A stretch of DNA of 15,707 nucleotides. It comes from Nitrospira sp. (GTDB taxonomy: Bacteria > Nitrospirota > Nitrospiria > Nitrospirales > Nitrospiraceae). The notes beneath the pieces were generated by a model that saw only the letters and a list, made by a program, of their open reading frames with translations, was not told the origin of the DNA and did not search any database. This document shows positions 1 through 7,137 of this stretch, piece by piece (positions within the stretch are counted from its first letter, which is position 1; every line of letters starts with the position of its first letter). A program made the position numbers and the translations under genes. Where the stretch lies: NCBI GenBank assembly GCA_025363325.1, contig JANYEF010000512.1:1-15707 (forward strand). The letters run 5' to 3'.

Positions 1-57
1 GGAACTCCCTCCCCCCCCACCGAACAACTGAGCCATTACGACCGATTGCATGACCAT
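1..57 (-). CDS. yajC: Probable YajC, preprotein translocase accessory subunit (5' fragment)
   Basis: Only the first 19 codons are inside the window; the gene runs off the left edge. The reading frame opens with ATG at 57 behind an excellent Shine-Dalgarno and reads MVMQSVVMAQ, then LF and a glycine/serine-rich run. YajC proteins often begin with a short hydrophobic or Ala-Gln N-terminus and a Gly-rich linker before their single membrane span. YajC associates with SecDF in the inner membrane. The main support is context: tgt followed directly by yajC (then secD, secF) is a very common bacterial order. The diagnostic span, usually ending in a RPQQK-type motif, lies outside the window, so the call is contextual. 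A different small membrane protein cannot be excluded. Confidence 0.65.
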   Translation of the reverse strand, partial: MVMQSVVMAQLFGGGGGSS

Positions 58-63
58 ACCGAA

Positions 64-71
64 CTCCTCCT
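64..71 (-). promoter_or_regulatory. Strong ribosome binding site for the left-edge gene
   Basis: The minus strand reads AGGAGGAG here, 6 bases before the ATG at 57. This strong Shine-Dalgarno is the best local evidence that the short frame reaching the left edge is a real gene start. Confidence 0.75.
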
Positions 72-83
72 CGACAGGGTTAG

Positions 84-250
84 CAGGATGCTGAAAAAGT
101 CCTCTTTCTCACCCGCCCGAACCCGGCGCGCCGAGACGCACCTTTCCCCAAGCGGCGTTCTCGCATCACTCAGAGGCTCAACGTACCGAAGCGTACGCTT
201 CGCCTCTTCGCTCGTTGCGGCCTTGCTGGACAGCCTTTTTGAGCATCCTG
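84..250. repeat. Inverted-repeat-bounded element (REP/MITE-like), 167 bp
   Basis: The ends are near-perfect terminal inverted repeats. CAGGATGCTGAAAAAG at 84-99 matches the reverse complement of CTTTTTGAGCATCCTG at 235-250 in 15 of 16 positions. The interior holds a perfect 16-bp palindrome (187-202) and a shorter pairing GAGGC/GCCTC (173-177 with 202-206), so it should fold strongly. No credible gene lies inside; the short frames here are fragmentary and have no start signals. The element fills most of the 269-bp gap between tgt and the yajC-like gene. From memory, very similar sequence recurs in Nitrospira genomes, where it is sometimes mis-called as short hypothetical proteins. That recollection needs a genome search. 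No second copy was found in this window. It could act as an mRNA hairpin or attenuator between the two genes, or be a passive miniature mobile element. Confidence 0.7.
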
Positions 251-326
251 AAGATATTCCGGCATCAGCACCATATCTAAAATTCCAACAGTGTATCGTG
301 TGTAAACCGACATTCCCCGCATTCTG

Positions 327-1496
327 CTAGTCCCCTCCGGCATGCCGATATACATCGACCTCAGCCACGTCTGCAGTTGAGATGTCCGATGCAGCCCGGT
401 CGCGGGATCGGTAAAACTCGTCCCGGAACGAACGTAACGTCCCCTGTGCGATCGCTGACCGCACCTGGCCCATCAGATCGGCAAAATACCAGAGATTGTG
501 GATCGTATTCAGTCTCGACGACAGCATCTCTTTCACCTGAAAGAGGTGATGCAGATAGGCGCGCGAGTAGCGCGCGCAAACCGGACAGCCGCAAGCCGGA
601 TCGATGGGTTGTTCATCGCGAACATACCGCGCTTGCTTGATCACCACTCGCCCAACACTCGTAAAGAGCGAGCCCGTTCGCCCATGGCGCGAAGGTACCA
701 CGCAATCAAACAGGTCGATCCCGCGTGCCGCACCTTCGATCAAATCCTCCGGCATCCCCACACCCATCAAATACCGCGGCTTCGAAGCCGGCAGCTCCGG
801 CACCGTCACATCCAACATGGCATACATCTCTGCCTTCGATTCTCCCACCGAGAGCCCACCGACCGCGTAGCCCTCGAAGCCAAGCCCGACCAGGTCACGC
901 GCCGAGGTCATGCGGAGATCTACGTCCAAGCCGCCTTGCACGATTCCAAAGAGGGCTTGATCCGTGCGACGCCGGCTGGCCTGACAGCGTTGTGCCCAGA
1001 GAGTGGTCCGGCGCACCGCATCGCGCACAACCTCTCTCTCCGCCGGTAAGGCCACACAATGATCGAACGCCATCATGATATCGGCCCCCAGCGCTTCTTG
1101 GATCTCGATGGCGGTCTCCGGCGTGATGAAATGCGTCGACCCATCGAGATGCGACTGAAAGCTTACTCCCTCGTCCGTCACCTTACACAGCTTGGCTAGA
1201 CTGAAAATCTGAAATCCACCGCTGTCCGTCAAGATGGCTCCCCGCCACCCGGTAAATCGATGCAATCCGCCCATCTCAGCTACAACCTTATGCCCAGGCC
1301 GCAGATAGAGGTGGTAGGCGTTGTTCAGCATGAGACGAAAGCCGAGCAGCTCTATGTCGGCTGGGTCAATCCCCTTCACCGGCCCTAACGTGCCAACCGG
1401 CATGAAAGCCGGCGTGTCGATCGCACCATGGGCAGTGCTGAGTCTCCCCAACCGGGCACGCGTCTCACGATCTGCCTGTTGCACTGAAAAGTTCAC
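327..1496 (-). CDS. tgt: tRNA-guanine transglycosylase (queuine tRNA-ribosyltransferase)
   Basis: Exchanges guanine-34 of tRNAs with GUN anticodons for the queuosine precursor preQ1, in the cytoplasm. The 389 residues match the usual bacterial TGT length of about 370-390. The DSGGFQ motif at 91-96 supplies the catalytic Asp91. GGLSVGE lies at 213-219. The nucleophile Asp264 sits in FDCVVPSR (263-270). A zinc site is visible as Cys302, Cys304, Cys307 and His333. The start is GTG with GAGAGGGA just upstream, and residues 1-10 fit the family N-terminus. It begins 15 bp after the argS stop in the same frame, so the two are probably co-transcribed. Downstream come an inverted-repeat element and a probable yajC. 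All catalytic and metal-binding residues appear intact. Confidence 0.97.
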   Translation of the reverse strand: MNFSVQQADRETRARLGRLSTAHGAIDTPAFMPVGTLGPVKGIDPADIELLGFRLMLNNAYHLYLRPGHKVVAEMGGLHRFTGWRGAILTDSGGFQIFSLAKLCKVTDEGVSFQSHLDGSTHFITPETAIEIQEALGADIMMAFDHCVALPAEREVVRDAVRRTTLWAQRCQASRRRTDQALFGIVQGGLDVDLRMTSARDLVGLGFEGYAVGGLSVGESKAEMYAMLDVTVPELPASKPRYLMGVGMPEDLIEGAARGIDLFDCVVPSRHGRTGSLFTSVGRVVIKQARYVRDEQPIDPACGCPVCARYSRAYLHHLFQVKEMLSSRLNTIHNLWYFADLMGQVRSAIAQGTLRSFRDEFYRSRDRAASDISTADVAEVDVYRHAGGD

Positions 1497-1511
1497 AGTC
1501 CCTCTCGCTGA

Positions 1512-3266
1512 CTACATCTGATCTGGTGCGGAAATCCCGAGTACGCCGAGTCCATTCTTCAAGACCTGCTGAATTCCCCGCATCAGCGCCAATCTCGCCG
1601 CAGTCCGTTCAGGGACCAGCACCTCTTTCTGCAGCACCTCGCCTGAGGCCAATCCCTCCGGCGTGACCGCCAATAGATCTCGATCCGCGGCGGGAGGCAG
1701 AATCCGGTGCTTGTTATAAAACGTATGCAGCAGCCCGGCCAATTGCTGGAGGTAATAGGTCATTCGGTGAGGCTCGTAGGCCATCGCACTGCCCTGCAGG
1801 ACCGAGGGATAGGCAGAGAGCTTGCGTATCAGCCCCAATTCATCGGGGTCCGTCAACACAGCTAAATCCGTTTCGCTCGGCAGAGGGCAGGCGATGCCTC
1901 GCGCGGCCGCGACGCGCCAGAGGCTGGCGATCCTGGCATGGGCGTACTGCACATAGTACACAGGATTGTCGGATGACCGCTGCTTAGCCAGTTCCAAATC
2001 AAAGTCGAGATGCGAGTTGGAATCACGCATCAAAAAAAAGAACTTGGCCGCATCGGCCCCGACTTCATCGATGACTTCCCGCATCGTGATGAACTCGCCG
2101 GCCCGCTTCGACATTTCGACTTTTTTCCCGCCGCGCAACAAATTCACCATCTGAACCAGCACGACCTGAAGACGATCTTTCGGATACCCATAGGCCTGCA
2201 CCACCGCTTGCATCCGAGGAATGTAGCCATGGTGATCTGCGCCCCAGACATCGATGAGCAGATCGTATCCGCGCCGCAGCTTATCCTGGTGGTAGGCGAT
2301 ATCGGACGCCAGGTAGGTGTATTCGCCGTCCTGTTTCCGTACGACACGATCTTTCTCATCACCGAACGCCGAGGATCGGAACCACCAGGCCCCTTCCTGC
2401 TCAAACAGGAACTGTTGCGATTTCAATTCATCCAAGACCCGTTGGACAGCCCCTGAGTTCACGAGAGAGGCCTCGCTGAACCACGACTCGAACTCGATCC
2501 CGAATGATTTCAGATCCTCGCGAATCAGGCTCAGCAGCTCCTGATAGGCAAACGTTCGACAGCGCTCCTCAACCTCTGTGGCCGCACGTCCGTCCAGCGC
2601 CGGTCCGAGCTGTTGTTTCACTCGCTCGGCCACGGCAGTGATGTAGGCCCCGTGATATCCCTCTGCTGGAAACTCTACTGGCCGGTTTGACAACTCCTCA
2701 TACCGTGCATAGACGGAGGTCCCCAACAATTTCATCTGCCGGCCAGCGTCGTTGATATAGTACTCACTCACGACGTCATACCCGACCGCCTTGAGCATAT
2801 TCGCAACAGCCTGACCGACCGCCGCGCCACGCCCATGTCCCACATGCAACGGGCCGGTGGGATTCGCACTCACATATTCCACCAGAACGCGGCGGCGCTC
2901 CCCCATCTCGGCTCGCCCGTAGGCTGATCCTTGCATCTCGATTTCTCTAAGTACTTCCTGCCAGATGGCGGGCTTGACCGTAAGGTTGAGAAACCCTGGC
3001 CTGACGATCTCGACTCGGTCGAAGAGCTGCTCGCACTGAGCAAGATTGTCGATGATAATTTGGGCAATGTCGTGGGGTGCCCGTTGCTCGGATACCGCAA
3101 GAGACATGGCGACCGTCGAAGCTAAGTCTCCCCATTCAGGCCGTTTGGGAGCATCCAGACTCAGCTGAGGCCAGGATTCTGTCTTCAGTTGGCCTTTTTT
3201 TTTGGCCCCATTGAGCGCTCCAAGCAGCGCGCTGGTAACCTTTTCCTGAACGACCCCGCTGGACAA
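1512..3266 (-). CDS. argS: Arginyl-tRNA synthetase
   Basis: Class I aminoacyl-tRNA synthetase that charges tRNA-Arg with arginine in the cytoplasm. The 584 residues are typical. An N-terminal Add-1-like domain (about 1-110) is followed by the catalytic core. This core has the HIGH-class signature HVGH at 141-144, within a NPTGPLHVGH segment, and the KMSKS-loop equivalent MSKRAG at 385-390. The C-terminal DALR anticodon-binding helices (about 460-584) end in the family-typical ...APDQM. The start is TTG: no ATG is better placed, an AGGAG ribosome site lies 8 bases upstream, and the first residues align with the usual ArgRS N-terminus. The gene has its own predicted promoter and precedes tgt by 15 bp. 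Confidence 0.97.
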   Translation of the reverse strand: MSSGVVQEKVTSALLGALNGAKKKGQLKTESWPQLSLDAPKRPEWGDLASTVAMSLAVSEQRAPHDIAQIIIDNLAQCEQLFDRVEIVRPGFLNLTVKPAIWQEVLREIEMQGSAYGRAEMGERRRVLVEYVSANPTGPLHVGHGRGAAVGQAVANMLKAVGYDVVSEYYINDAGRQMKLLGTSVYARYEELSNRPVEFPAEGYHGAYITAVAERVKQQLGPALDGRAATEVEERCRTFAYQELLSLIREDLKSFGIEFESWFSEASLVNSGAVQRVLDELKSQQFLFEQEGAWWFRSSAFGDEKDRVVRKQDGEYTYLASDIAYHQDKLRRGYDLLIDVWGADHHGYIPRMQAVVQAYGYPKDRLQVVLVQMVNLLRGGKKVEMSKRAGEFITMREVIDEVGADAAKFFFLMRDSNSHLDFDLELAKQRSSDNPVYYVQYAHARIASLWRVAAARGIACPLPSETDLAVLTDPDELGLIRKLSAYPSVLQGSAMAYEPHRMTYYLQQLAGLLHTFYNKHRILPPAADRDLLAVTPEGLASGEVLQKEVLVPERTAARLALMRGIQQVLKNGLGVLGISAPDQM

Positions 3267-3274
3267 GAAAATAG

Positions 3275-3279
3275 CTCCT
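3275..3279 (-). promoter_or_regulatory. Ribosome binding site fixing the TTG start of argS
   Basis: The minus strand reads AGGAG, 8 bases before the TTG at 3266. It supports a rare TTG initiation codon rather than a later start that would truncate the N-terminal tRNA-binding domain. Confidence 0.7.
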
Positions 3280-3314
3280 AAGTCCTTAGCAATGAAAGGG
3301 AAAAAGAACTTGCC

Positions 3315-3343
3315 ACTCTAGCATACGGGATAGGCAGTGACAA
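3315..3343 (-). promoter_or_regulatory. Sigma70-type promoter for argS-tgt
   Basis: On the minus strand a -35 TTGTCA (3338-3343) and a -10 TAGAGT (3315-3320) are separated by 17 bases. These match the consensus in 5 of 6 and 4 of 6 positions. Transcription would start near 3308, giving a leader of about 42 bases ahead of argS. This separates argS-tgt from the glycosyltransferase gene upstream. Confidence 0.6.
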
Positions 3344-3450
3344 GATAGTCGGATGGGATTCTCTGCCGGATCGCTGCAGCCTTGAGGTGGTACGCCCGCA
3401 TGATTCATGAGCGCTTCTGCTGCAATCTCGGATTCGCCGCTGCGACAAGC

Positions 3451-3475
3451 CTGGACGCGGTGGCCCGGCGTCCAG
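3451..3475 (-). other. Stem-loop downstream of the glycosyltransferase gene
   Basis: A perfect 8-bp stem (CTGGACGC, 3451-3458, with GCGTCCAG, 3468-3475) encloses a 9-base loop. It lies in the 284-bp gap between the glycosyltransferase stop (3551) and argS (3266). No T-tract follows on either strand, so it is not a convincing intrinsic terminator. It may stabilise the 3' end of the upstream transcript or be incidental. Apart from this stem-loop and the argS promoter I see nothing else in the gap. Confidence 0.35.
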
Positions 3476-3550
3476 ACAGGCGGGCTCGCCGCTCGGCCGG
3501 TCAACATACTGTTGGGACAGGCACAGCCGCAGACGGCGGAGCCAGTCCCC

Positions 3551-4591
3551 TCACGGCTCCGCGCGCCTGTCTCGCGTGGCGACTGCGCGATTTTGCGACG
3601 AACCGTCATGATCCATGATGGCTAGACAGAGTGCAACGAGATGGTCTTGCGACATATCGAGACAAGGCTTTTTCTCGCACTGGCTGACATCGCCCCATGA
3701 TTGGCAGAGGCAGGGTGCGCCCTGCACCACAGTAACATGGGCGCCACGGGGGGCCCAGCGAGCAGGATCAGTCGGCCCAAACAGAGCGACCGTACGCACC
3801 CCCATCAGCCCAGCCATATGCGTGACTCCCGAGTCCTGTCCGACAAAGAGTCGTGCCTGTGCGAGCACTCCGGCGAGATTGAGAAGATCGAGTCCCTTCA
3901 GAACGATCGGTGGGTTCACACATGACCTGAGAAGACGCTCGACCGGCTCCCGGTCTGCCGGACCCTCTAGAATCACCGGAGTCCCCCCGGAAATCTGAAG
4001 CGCGCCAACTACACTCGCGAGTAGCTCCGGTGCCACACACTTATGGGCACTCCCACTCCCAGGATGGATGACGGCAAGAGACTCTCCGATTGACGGGCCT
4101 GCCGCTTCAAGACAGGCTCGCCCGAGATGGAGGAGCGGTTCCGGCACAGCCAACAGGACATCTCCTTCATCTTCGGGCGGTGCCTCATCGATCACTTCAA
4201 GAAACCGGTCACGTTGATGGGTCGCATGGATCGTGACTGAGAACGGAGACCTTACGATAACCTGTCCTACGCCGACTGCCTTGAGCGTCTCGCTCACCTT
4301 GCCATCGAAATCCTCCATCCAGCCAATGGCAAGATCACAGTCTTGCAACCATGCCTGTACCTGACCTGTGGCCGAGTCCGCGCCGGCGAACAAGTCCGCG
4401 CAGGCTCGTCCCTGCACAGAGGTCCACTCATCAATGTTGCGGCATGCGAGGAGAAGTCTCGCGATCTGGTCCTCTGCACAGAGCACAAGCCGATGCTTGG
4501 GGAAGCGATTGCGCAACCGAGCCATGGCCGGGACAGCCAAGAGCACATCGCCAAGACCGCCGGGATGGATCATCACGATCGTCCTTGTCAC
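3551..4591 (-). CDS. Glycosyltransferase family 9 (ADP-heptose:LPS heptosyltransferase-like)
   Basis: Probably transfers a sugar, in the family typically ADP-activated heptose, onto the lipopolysaccharide core at the cytoplasmic face of the inner membrane. The 346 residues show GT9 hallmarks. GGLGDVLLAVPA at 11-22 is the N-terminal acceptor-side loop. HPGSGSAHK at 176-184 starts the nucleotide-sugar domain. GQDSGVTHMAG at 251-261 and FGPTDPARWAPRG at 271-283 form the donor-binding region. Four cysteines cluster near the C-terminus (294, 296, 305, 310). The GTG at 4591 lies 8 bp after the mobA stop. An ATG at 4573 (residue 7) has AAGGA 8 bases upstream, so the true start may be there. The genes flanking it are not LPS genes, so the exact acceptor (WaaC, WaaF or WaaQ type) cannot be assigned. 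Confidence 0.88.
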   Translation of the reverse strand: MTRTIVMIHPGGLGDVLLAVPAMARLRNRFPKHRLVLCAEDQIARLLLACRNIDEWTSVQGRACADLFAGADSATGQVQAWLQDCDLAIGWMEDFDGKVSETLKAVGVGQVIVRSPFSVTIHATHQRDRFLEVIDEAPPEDEGDVLLAVPEPLLHLGRACLEAAGPSIGESLAVIHPGSGSAHKCVAPELLASVVGALQISGGTPVILEGPADREPVERLLRSCVNPPIVLKGLDLLNLAGVLAQARLFVGQDSGVTHMAGLMGVRTVALFGPTDPARWAPRGAHVTVVQGAPCLCQSWGDVSQCEKKPCLDMSQDHLVALCLAIMDHDGSSQNRAVATRDRRAEP

Positions 4592-4599
4592 GGTGGGCC

Positions 4600-5220
4600 C
4601 TATAATTGTCCTGCAGGAGGTAACTGAATGAGCTGAGATCGCGCCGCCTCAAGATCCGCCGGTGTGTTCACGTTTTGGAAGGAACGCCCGGAGGGATCAA
4701 TGGTAAGCAGATCCGCGTCGGTGACGTAGCGTACATGGAGGGAGGCGTGCGACAGCATCTCTTGGACCTTGAGCTGTCGCGCCCGAATCATCTGTTCAAG
4801 AACCGGCAGGCATCCTTTGCTATACAACGCATGCATTGGATGTAAGCGGGCTGCGAGTTTCGCCATCACAATGTCTGCGCTGGCTCTTCGACTCGTGAAC
4901 TGGGTAATGACCGCCGGATCAAGAAACGGCATGTCGCATGCCGCGACGAATATGTAGGGAGTTGTTGCCTGCGTAAGCCCAGTATACAACCCTCCAAGAC
5001 TGCCACAATCAGGCACCAGGTCTCGCACAACTCGGGCTGCAACCTTGAGCGGAAGACTGTCCTGCGCAATGACGACTAGGACCTCTTGAAAGATTGAGTG
5101 AAGCACTGCCAACCCTCGTTCAAGGAGGGTTTGTTCCCCCACGACGAGATACCGTTTGTCTTCGCCCATTCTTCGACTGTTGCCCCCGGCGAGAAGGACA
5201 CCGGTCACATCGATTTGCAT
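4600..5220 (-). CDS. mobA: Molybdenum cofactor guanylyltransferase
   Basis: Transfers GMP from GTP to molybdopterin to make the bis-MGD-type cofactor used by DMSO-reductase-family enzymes, in the cytoplasm. With the start at 5220 it is 206 residues. LLAGGNSRRMGEDK at 9-22 is the GTP-binding nucleotidyltransferase loop. GSLGGLYTGL (about 73-82) and CDMPFLDP (95-102, Asp97 likely metal-binding) follow. NVNTPADL near 183-190 is the usual C-terminal motif. The frame extends to a TTG at 5244, but that codon lies in the T-tract of the upstream terminator. ATG codons at 5223 and 5220 follow TAAGGA, so 5220 (or 5223) is preferred. It lies 8 bp before the GT9 gene. In a nitrite oxidiser it would serve nitrite oxidoreductase and nitrate-reductase-like enzymes. 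No separate promoter was recognised. Confidence 0.92.
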   Translation of the reverse strand: MQIDVTGVLLAGGNSRRMGEDKRYLVVGEQTLLERGLAVLHSIFQEVLVVIAQDSLPLKVAARVVRDLVPDCGSLGGLYTGLTQATTPYIFVAACDMPFLDPAVITQFTSRRASADIVMAKLAARLHPMHALYSKGCLPVLEQMIRARQLKVQEMLSHASLHVRYVTDADLLTIDPSGRSFQNVNTPADLEAARSQLIQLPPAGQL

Positions 5221-5240
5221 CATGTCCTTAATACAAACGG

Positions 5241-5274
5241 CCAAAAAGAAAGAGGGGGTGGGTCACCCCACCCC
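5241..5274 (-). terminator. Intrinsic terminator of the cytochrome operon
   Basis: On the minus strand a perfect 8-bp GC-rich stem (GGGGTGGG, loop GTGA, CCCACCCC; 5255-5274) is followed directly by CTCTTTCTTTTTGG. It lies 38 bp after the stop of the NxrC-like cytochrome gene and just before mobA. It therefore closes the respiratory operon and separates it from the housekeeping genes. Confidence 0.88.
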
Positions 5275-5311
5275 GTCATGATGCTTCAGACTCTCTCTGT
5301 TCAGGCGGACC

Positions 5312-7087
5312 TTAGAGGGCCTTTCCCTTCCGCTTGTTCGATCGTCTGGTGAGTACCCAACCTTCCAGAAGCACCACACCAAACGTAATCACAACCGGAT
5401 AGATATAGGCTTCGCGAGGTGTCGGTGGCTCCAGGAAAGTATAATAGAAGGCCGAGACAGCCATCTTCCTCCCTGCGTCGCCATTGTGGCCATCCCAGGC
5501 AAAGAACACAGTGGGAATGTATTGTCCCATTTCGAAGAAGGTATCTTCGTCGTACTCCTGCTCCTTCTTGTCGCCCATCGGACGCTGAACGATCACCGTC
5601 CATCGGCCATTCTTCCACTCCGAAAAAAGTATCTTGATGTTCTCTTCGTAGTTGAGCCGCTCTTCAAAATCCTTATCCCATCCGGTGCCTTTGAAGGCGC
5701 GGAGCGAACCGTCCGCTTCCCATTTCACAATGTCGACCGGGAACTGTTCGTTGCTGCCGAACAGATACCGCGGCTTAATCGGTGAGGGAAGCTCCTTCCA
5801 CTTCACAGCAGTCTCCATGGCGATCGCATCGTTGTAGACCGTGTAGTTATTCTGATGCGAGGCAATGGAGCCCTCTTCGCCGGTCTTCGGCTCCTGCTCC
5901 TTGATATCGACATTGACTGATGTCGGAGCCCAGGGCAACTTCCCTTCTGCTACGCTCTTCGTCCGGTCATCCCACTGAAACATGAACGCGATGTGCGTAT
6001 CGTTATAGAGTGACTTCACCCAGATATCGTCAATCCGGTTCACGAAGTTTCTGGGCTTGTGGGTGATCTGACCACCCATCGCAACATACCGCCTGGCTCG
6101 ATTCTTCCACGATTCGTGCTCTGGATCTGCAGAAATCTCTCCTACGGCCAACCCTGAGGACACCACGAAATTGATCTTCGGCTTGTCCGCCGATGGATCG
6201 ATCGCGAGGGGTTTCCCGTCTGCCTCACGCTCACACAAGAAGTTCACCCAGTTGGCAATGTGCCAACGCTCTTCGACCGTGGTGTTGTCAGCGAACGAGG
6301 GCATCGGAGTGCCGTTGACCCCGGTCGAAAACGTCCTGAAGATGTTCTTGACGTTATAGGGGTCTTGCCGGCTGCCTCTGAAGTTCCAACACTTGTGCCA
6401 GTTGGCCGGCTGTATCGAAAAACCCCAGTCGTCCTTCAGATTAAAAGCATTGCCGTCACCACGGCCGTCAGCGCCGTGACACTCGACACACTTCTTTTCG
6501 ATCACGAGCTCCGCTCCCTTTTTTAGACTCTCCTCCGTCGGGGCAATCGGCGTCAGGTCGCCCAACTGCAATATGGTCTGGCTCTCTGACTGCTTGTCGG
6601 TGAATTTTCGATCTTTCACAAGCTGGGTGGTGACGAAGGACAACACTTGGAGCCGTTGCTCTTCCGTCAGGATACCTTCCCAGGACGGCATGGCGGAGCC
6701 TGGCAGGCCGTGGGTGACAGTTTCAAACAGATCGTTCTGACCGGGAGTGGGTTTTTTGGCATCGAACAATGGCAACTCGCCGCTGGCCGTGTGCCGAATC
6801 TTGAATGTCCCCTGGTTGAAATTGCGGGGACGCGGCCAGAGACGATCGGCGCCGGGTCCATCGCCCGCGCCATCGACCCCGTGACACCACACGCACTTGG
6901 TGAAGTAGACCCGCTTTCCGGCTTCAATCATGTCAGCAGAAGGCTCAGGTGCTAATGCGCCCGTCTTGAAGCCCGCAGGAATGGTACCTTGGGCAAAAGC
7001 CAAGCCTCCGGTGCTTCCGGAAACCAGGATGATTCCGAAGGCTGTTGTGAGGAGCGCCCCCGCCTTCAGACTAAACGAATTCTTCAT
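5312..7087 (-). CDS. Periplasmic diheme cytochrome c fused to an NxrC/EbdC-like heme b domain, C-terminally anchored
   Basis: Probable periplasmic electron carrier. A signal peptide (residues 1-33, cleavage after AFA) precedes two cytochrome c domains. The first has CVWCH (65-69) with probable ligand Met133 in SAMPSW. The second has CVECH (200-204) with Met262 in PMPSF. Residues about 310-550 resemble the heme-b gamma subunit of ethylbenzene dehydrogenase and related DMSO-reductase-family complexes (EbdC/NxrC type), including a WDGHNGDAGRKMAVSAFYY-like stretch (531-549). A single C-terminal helix (562-580) with a basic tail anchors it. The start is taken at ATG 7087, giving 591 residues with AGGGAG close upstream; an in-frame ATG at 7099 adds four residues. 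It is the last gene before a strong terminator, which suggests it supplies electrons to, or receives them from, the oxidase encoded upstream. No molybdopterin catalytic subunit is encoded here, so its partner is elsewhere or is the oxidase itself. Confidence 0.82.
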   Translation of the reverse strand: MKNSFSLKAGALLTTAFGIILVSGSTGGLAFAQGTIPAGFKTGALAPEPSADMIEAGKRVYFTKCVWCHGVDGAGDGPGADRLWPRPRNFNQGTFKIRHTASGELPLFDAKKPTPGQNDLFETVTHGLPGSAMPSWEGILTEEQRLQVLSFVTTQLVKDRKFTDKQSESQTILQLGDLTPIAPTEESLKKGAELVIEKKCVECHGADGRGDGNAFNLKDDWGFSIQPANWHKCWNFRGSRQDPYNVKNIFRTFSTGVNGTPMPSFADNTTVEERWHIANWVNFLCEREADGKPLAIDPSADKPKINFVVSSGLAVGEISADPEHESWKNRARRYVAMGGQITHKPRNFVNRIDDIWVKSLYNDTHIAFMFQWDDRTKSVAEGKLPWAPTSVNVDIKEQEPKTGEEGSIASHQNNYTVYNDAIAMETAVKWKELPSPIKPRYLFGSNEQFPVDIVKWEADGSLRAFKGTGWDKDFEERLNYEENIKILFSEWKNGRWTVIVQRPMGDKKEQEYDEDTFFEMGQYIPTVFFAWDGHNGDAGRKMAVSAFYYTFLEPPTPREAYIYPVVITFGVVLLEGWVLTRRSNKRKGKAL

Positions 7088-7137
7088 GGTCTCCCTCATG
7101 TCGTGAATCCAGACCGGCTATACATTCCCGTGAACGC

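Noticed and set aside
46..330. A 94-codon plus-strand frame at the left end
   Set aside because: It spans the inverted-repeat element and the antisense of the yajC start, with no ribosome site or recognisable domain.
170..355. A 61-codon minus-strand frame overlapping the tgt 3' end
   Set aside because: Most of it is a translation of the repeat element. I recall similar repeat-derived false proteins in Nitrospira annotations.
3286..3609. A 107-codon minus-strand frame between the glycosyltransferase and argS
   Set aside because: It overlaps the glycosyltransferase 3' end and runs through the argS promoter; its composition (Arg/Ser/Cys-rich) is not protein-like.
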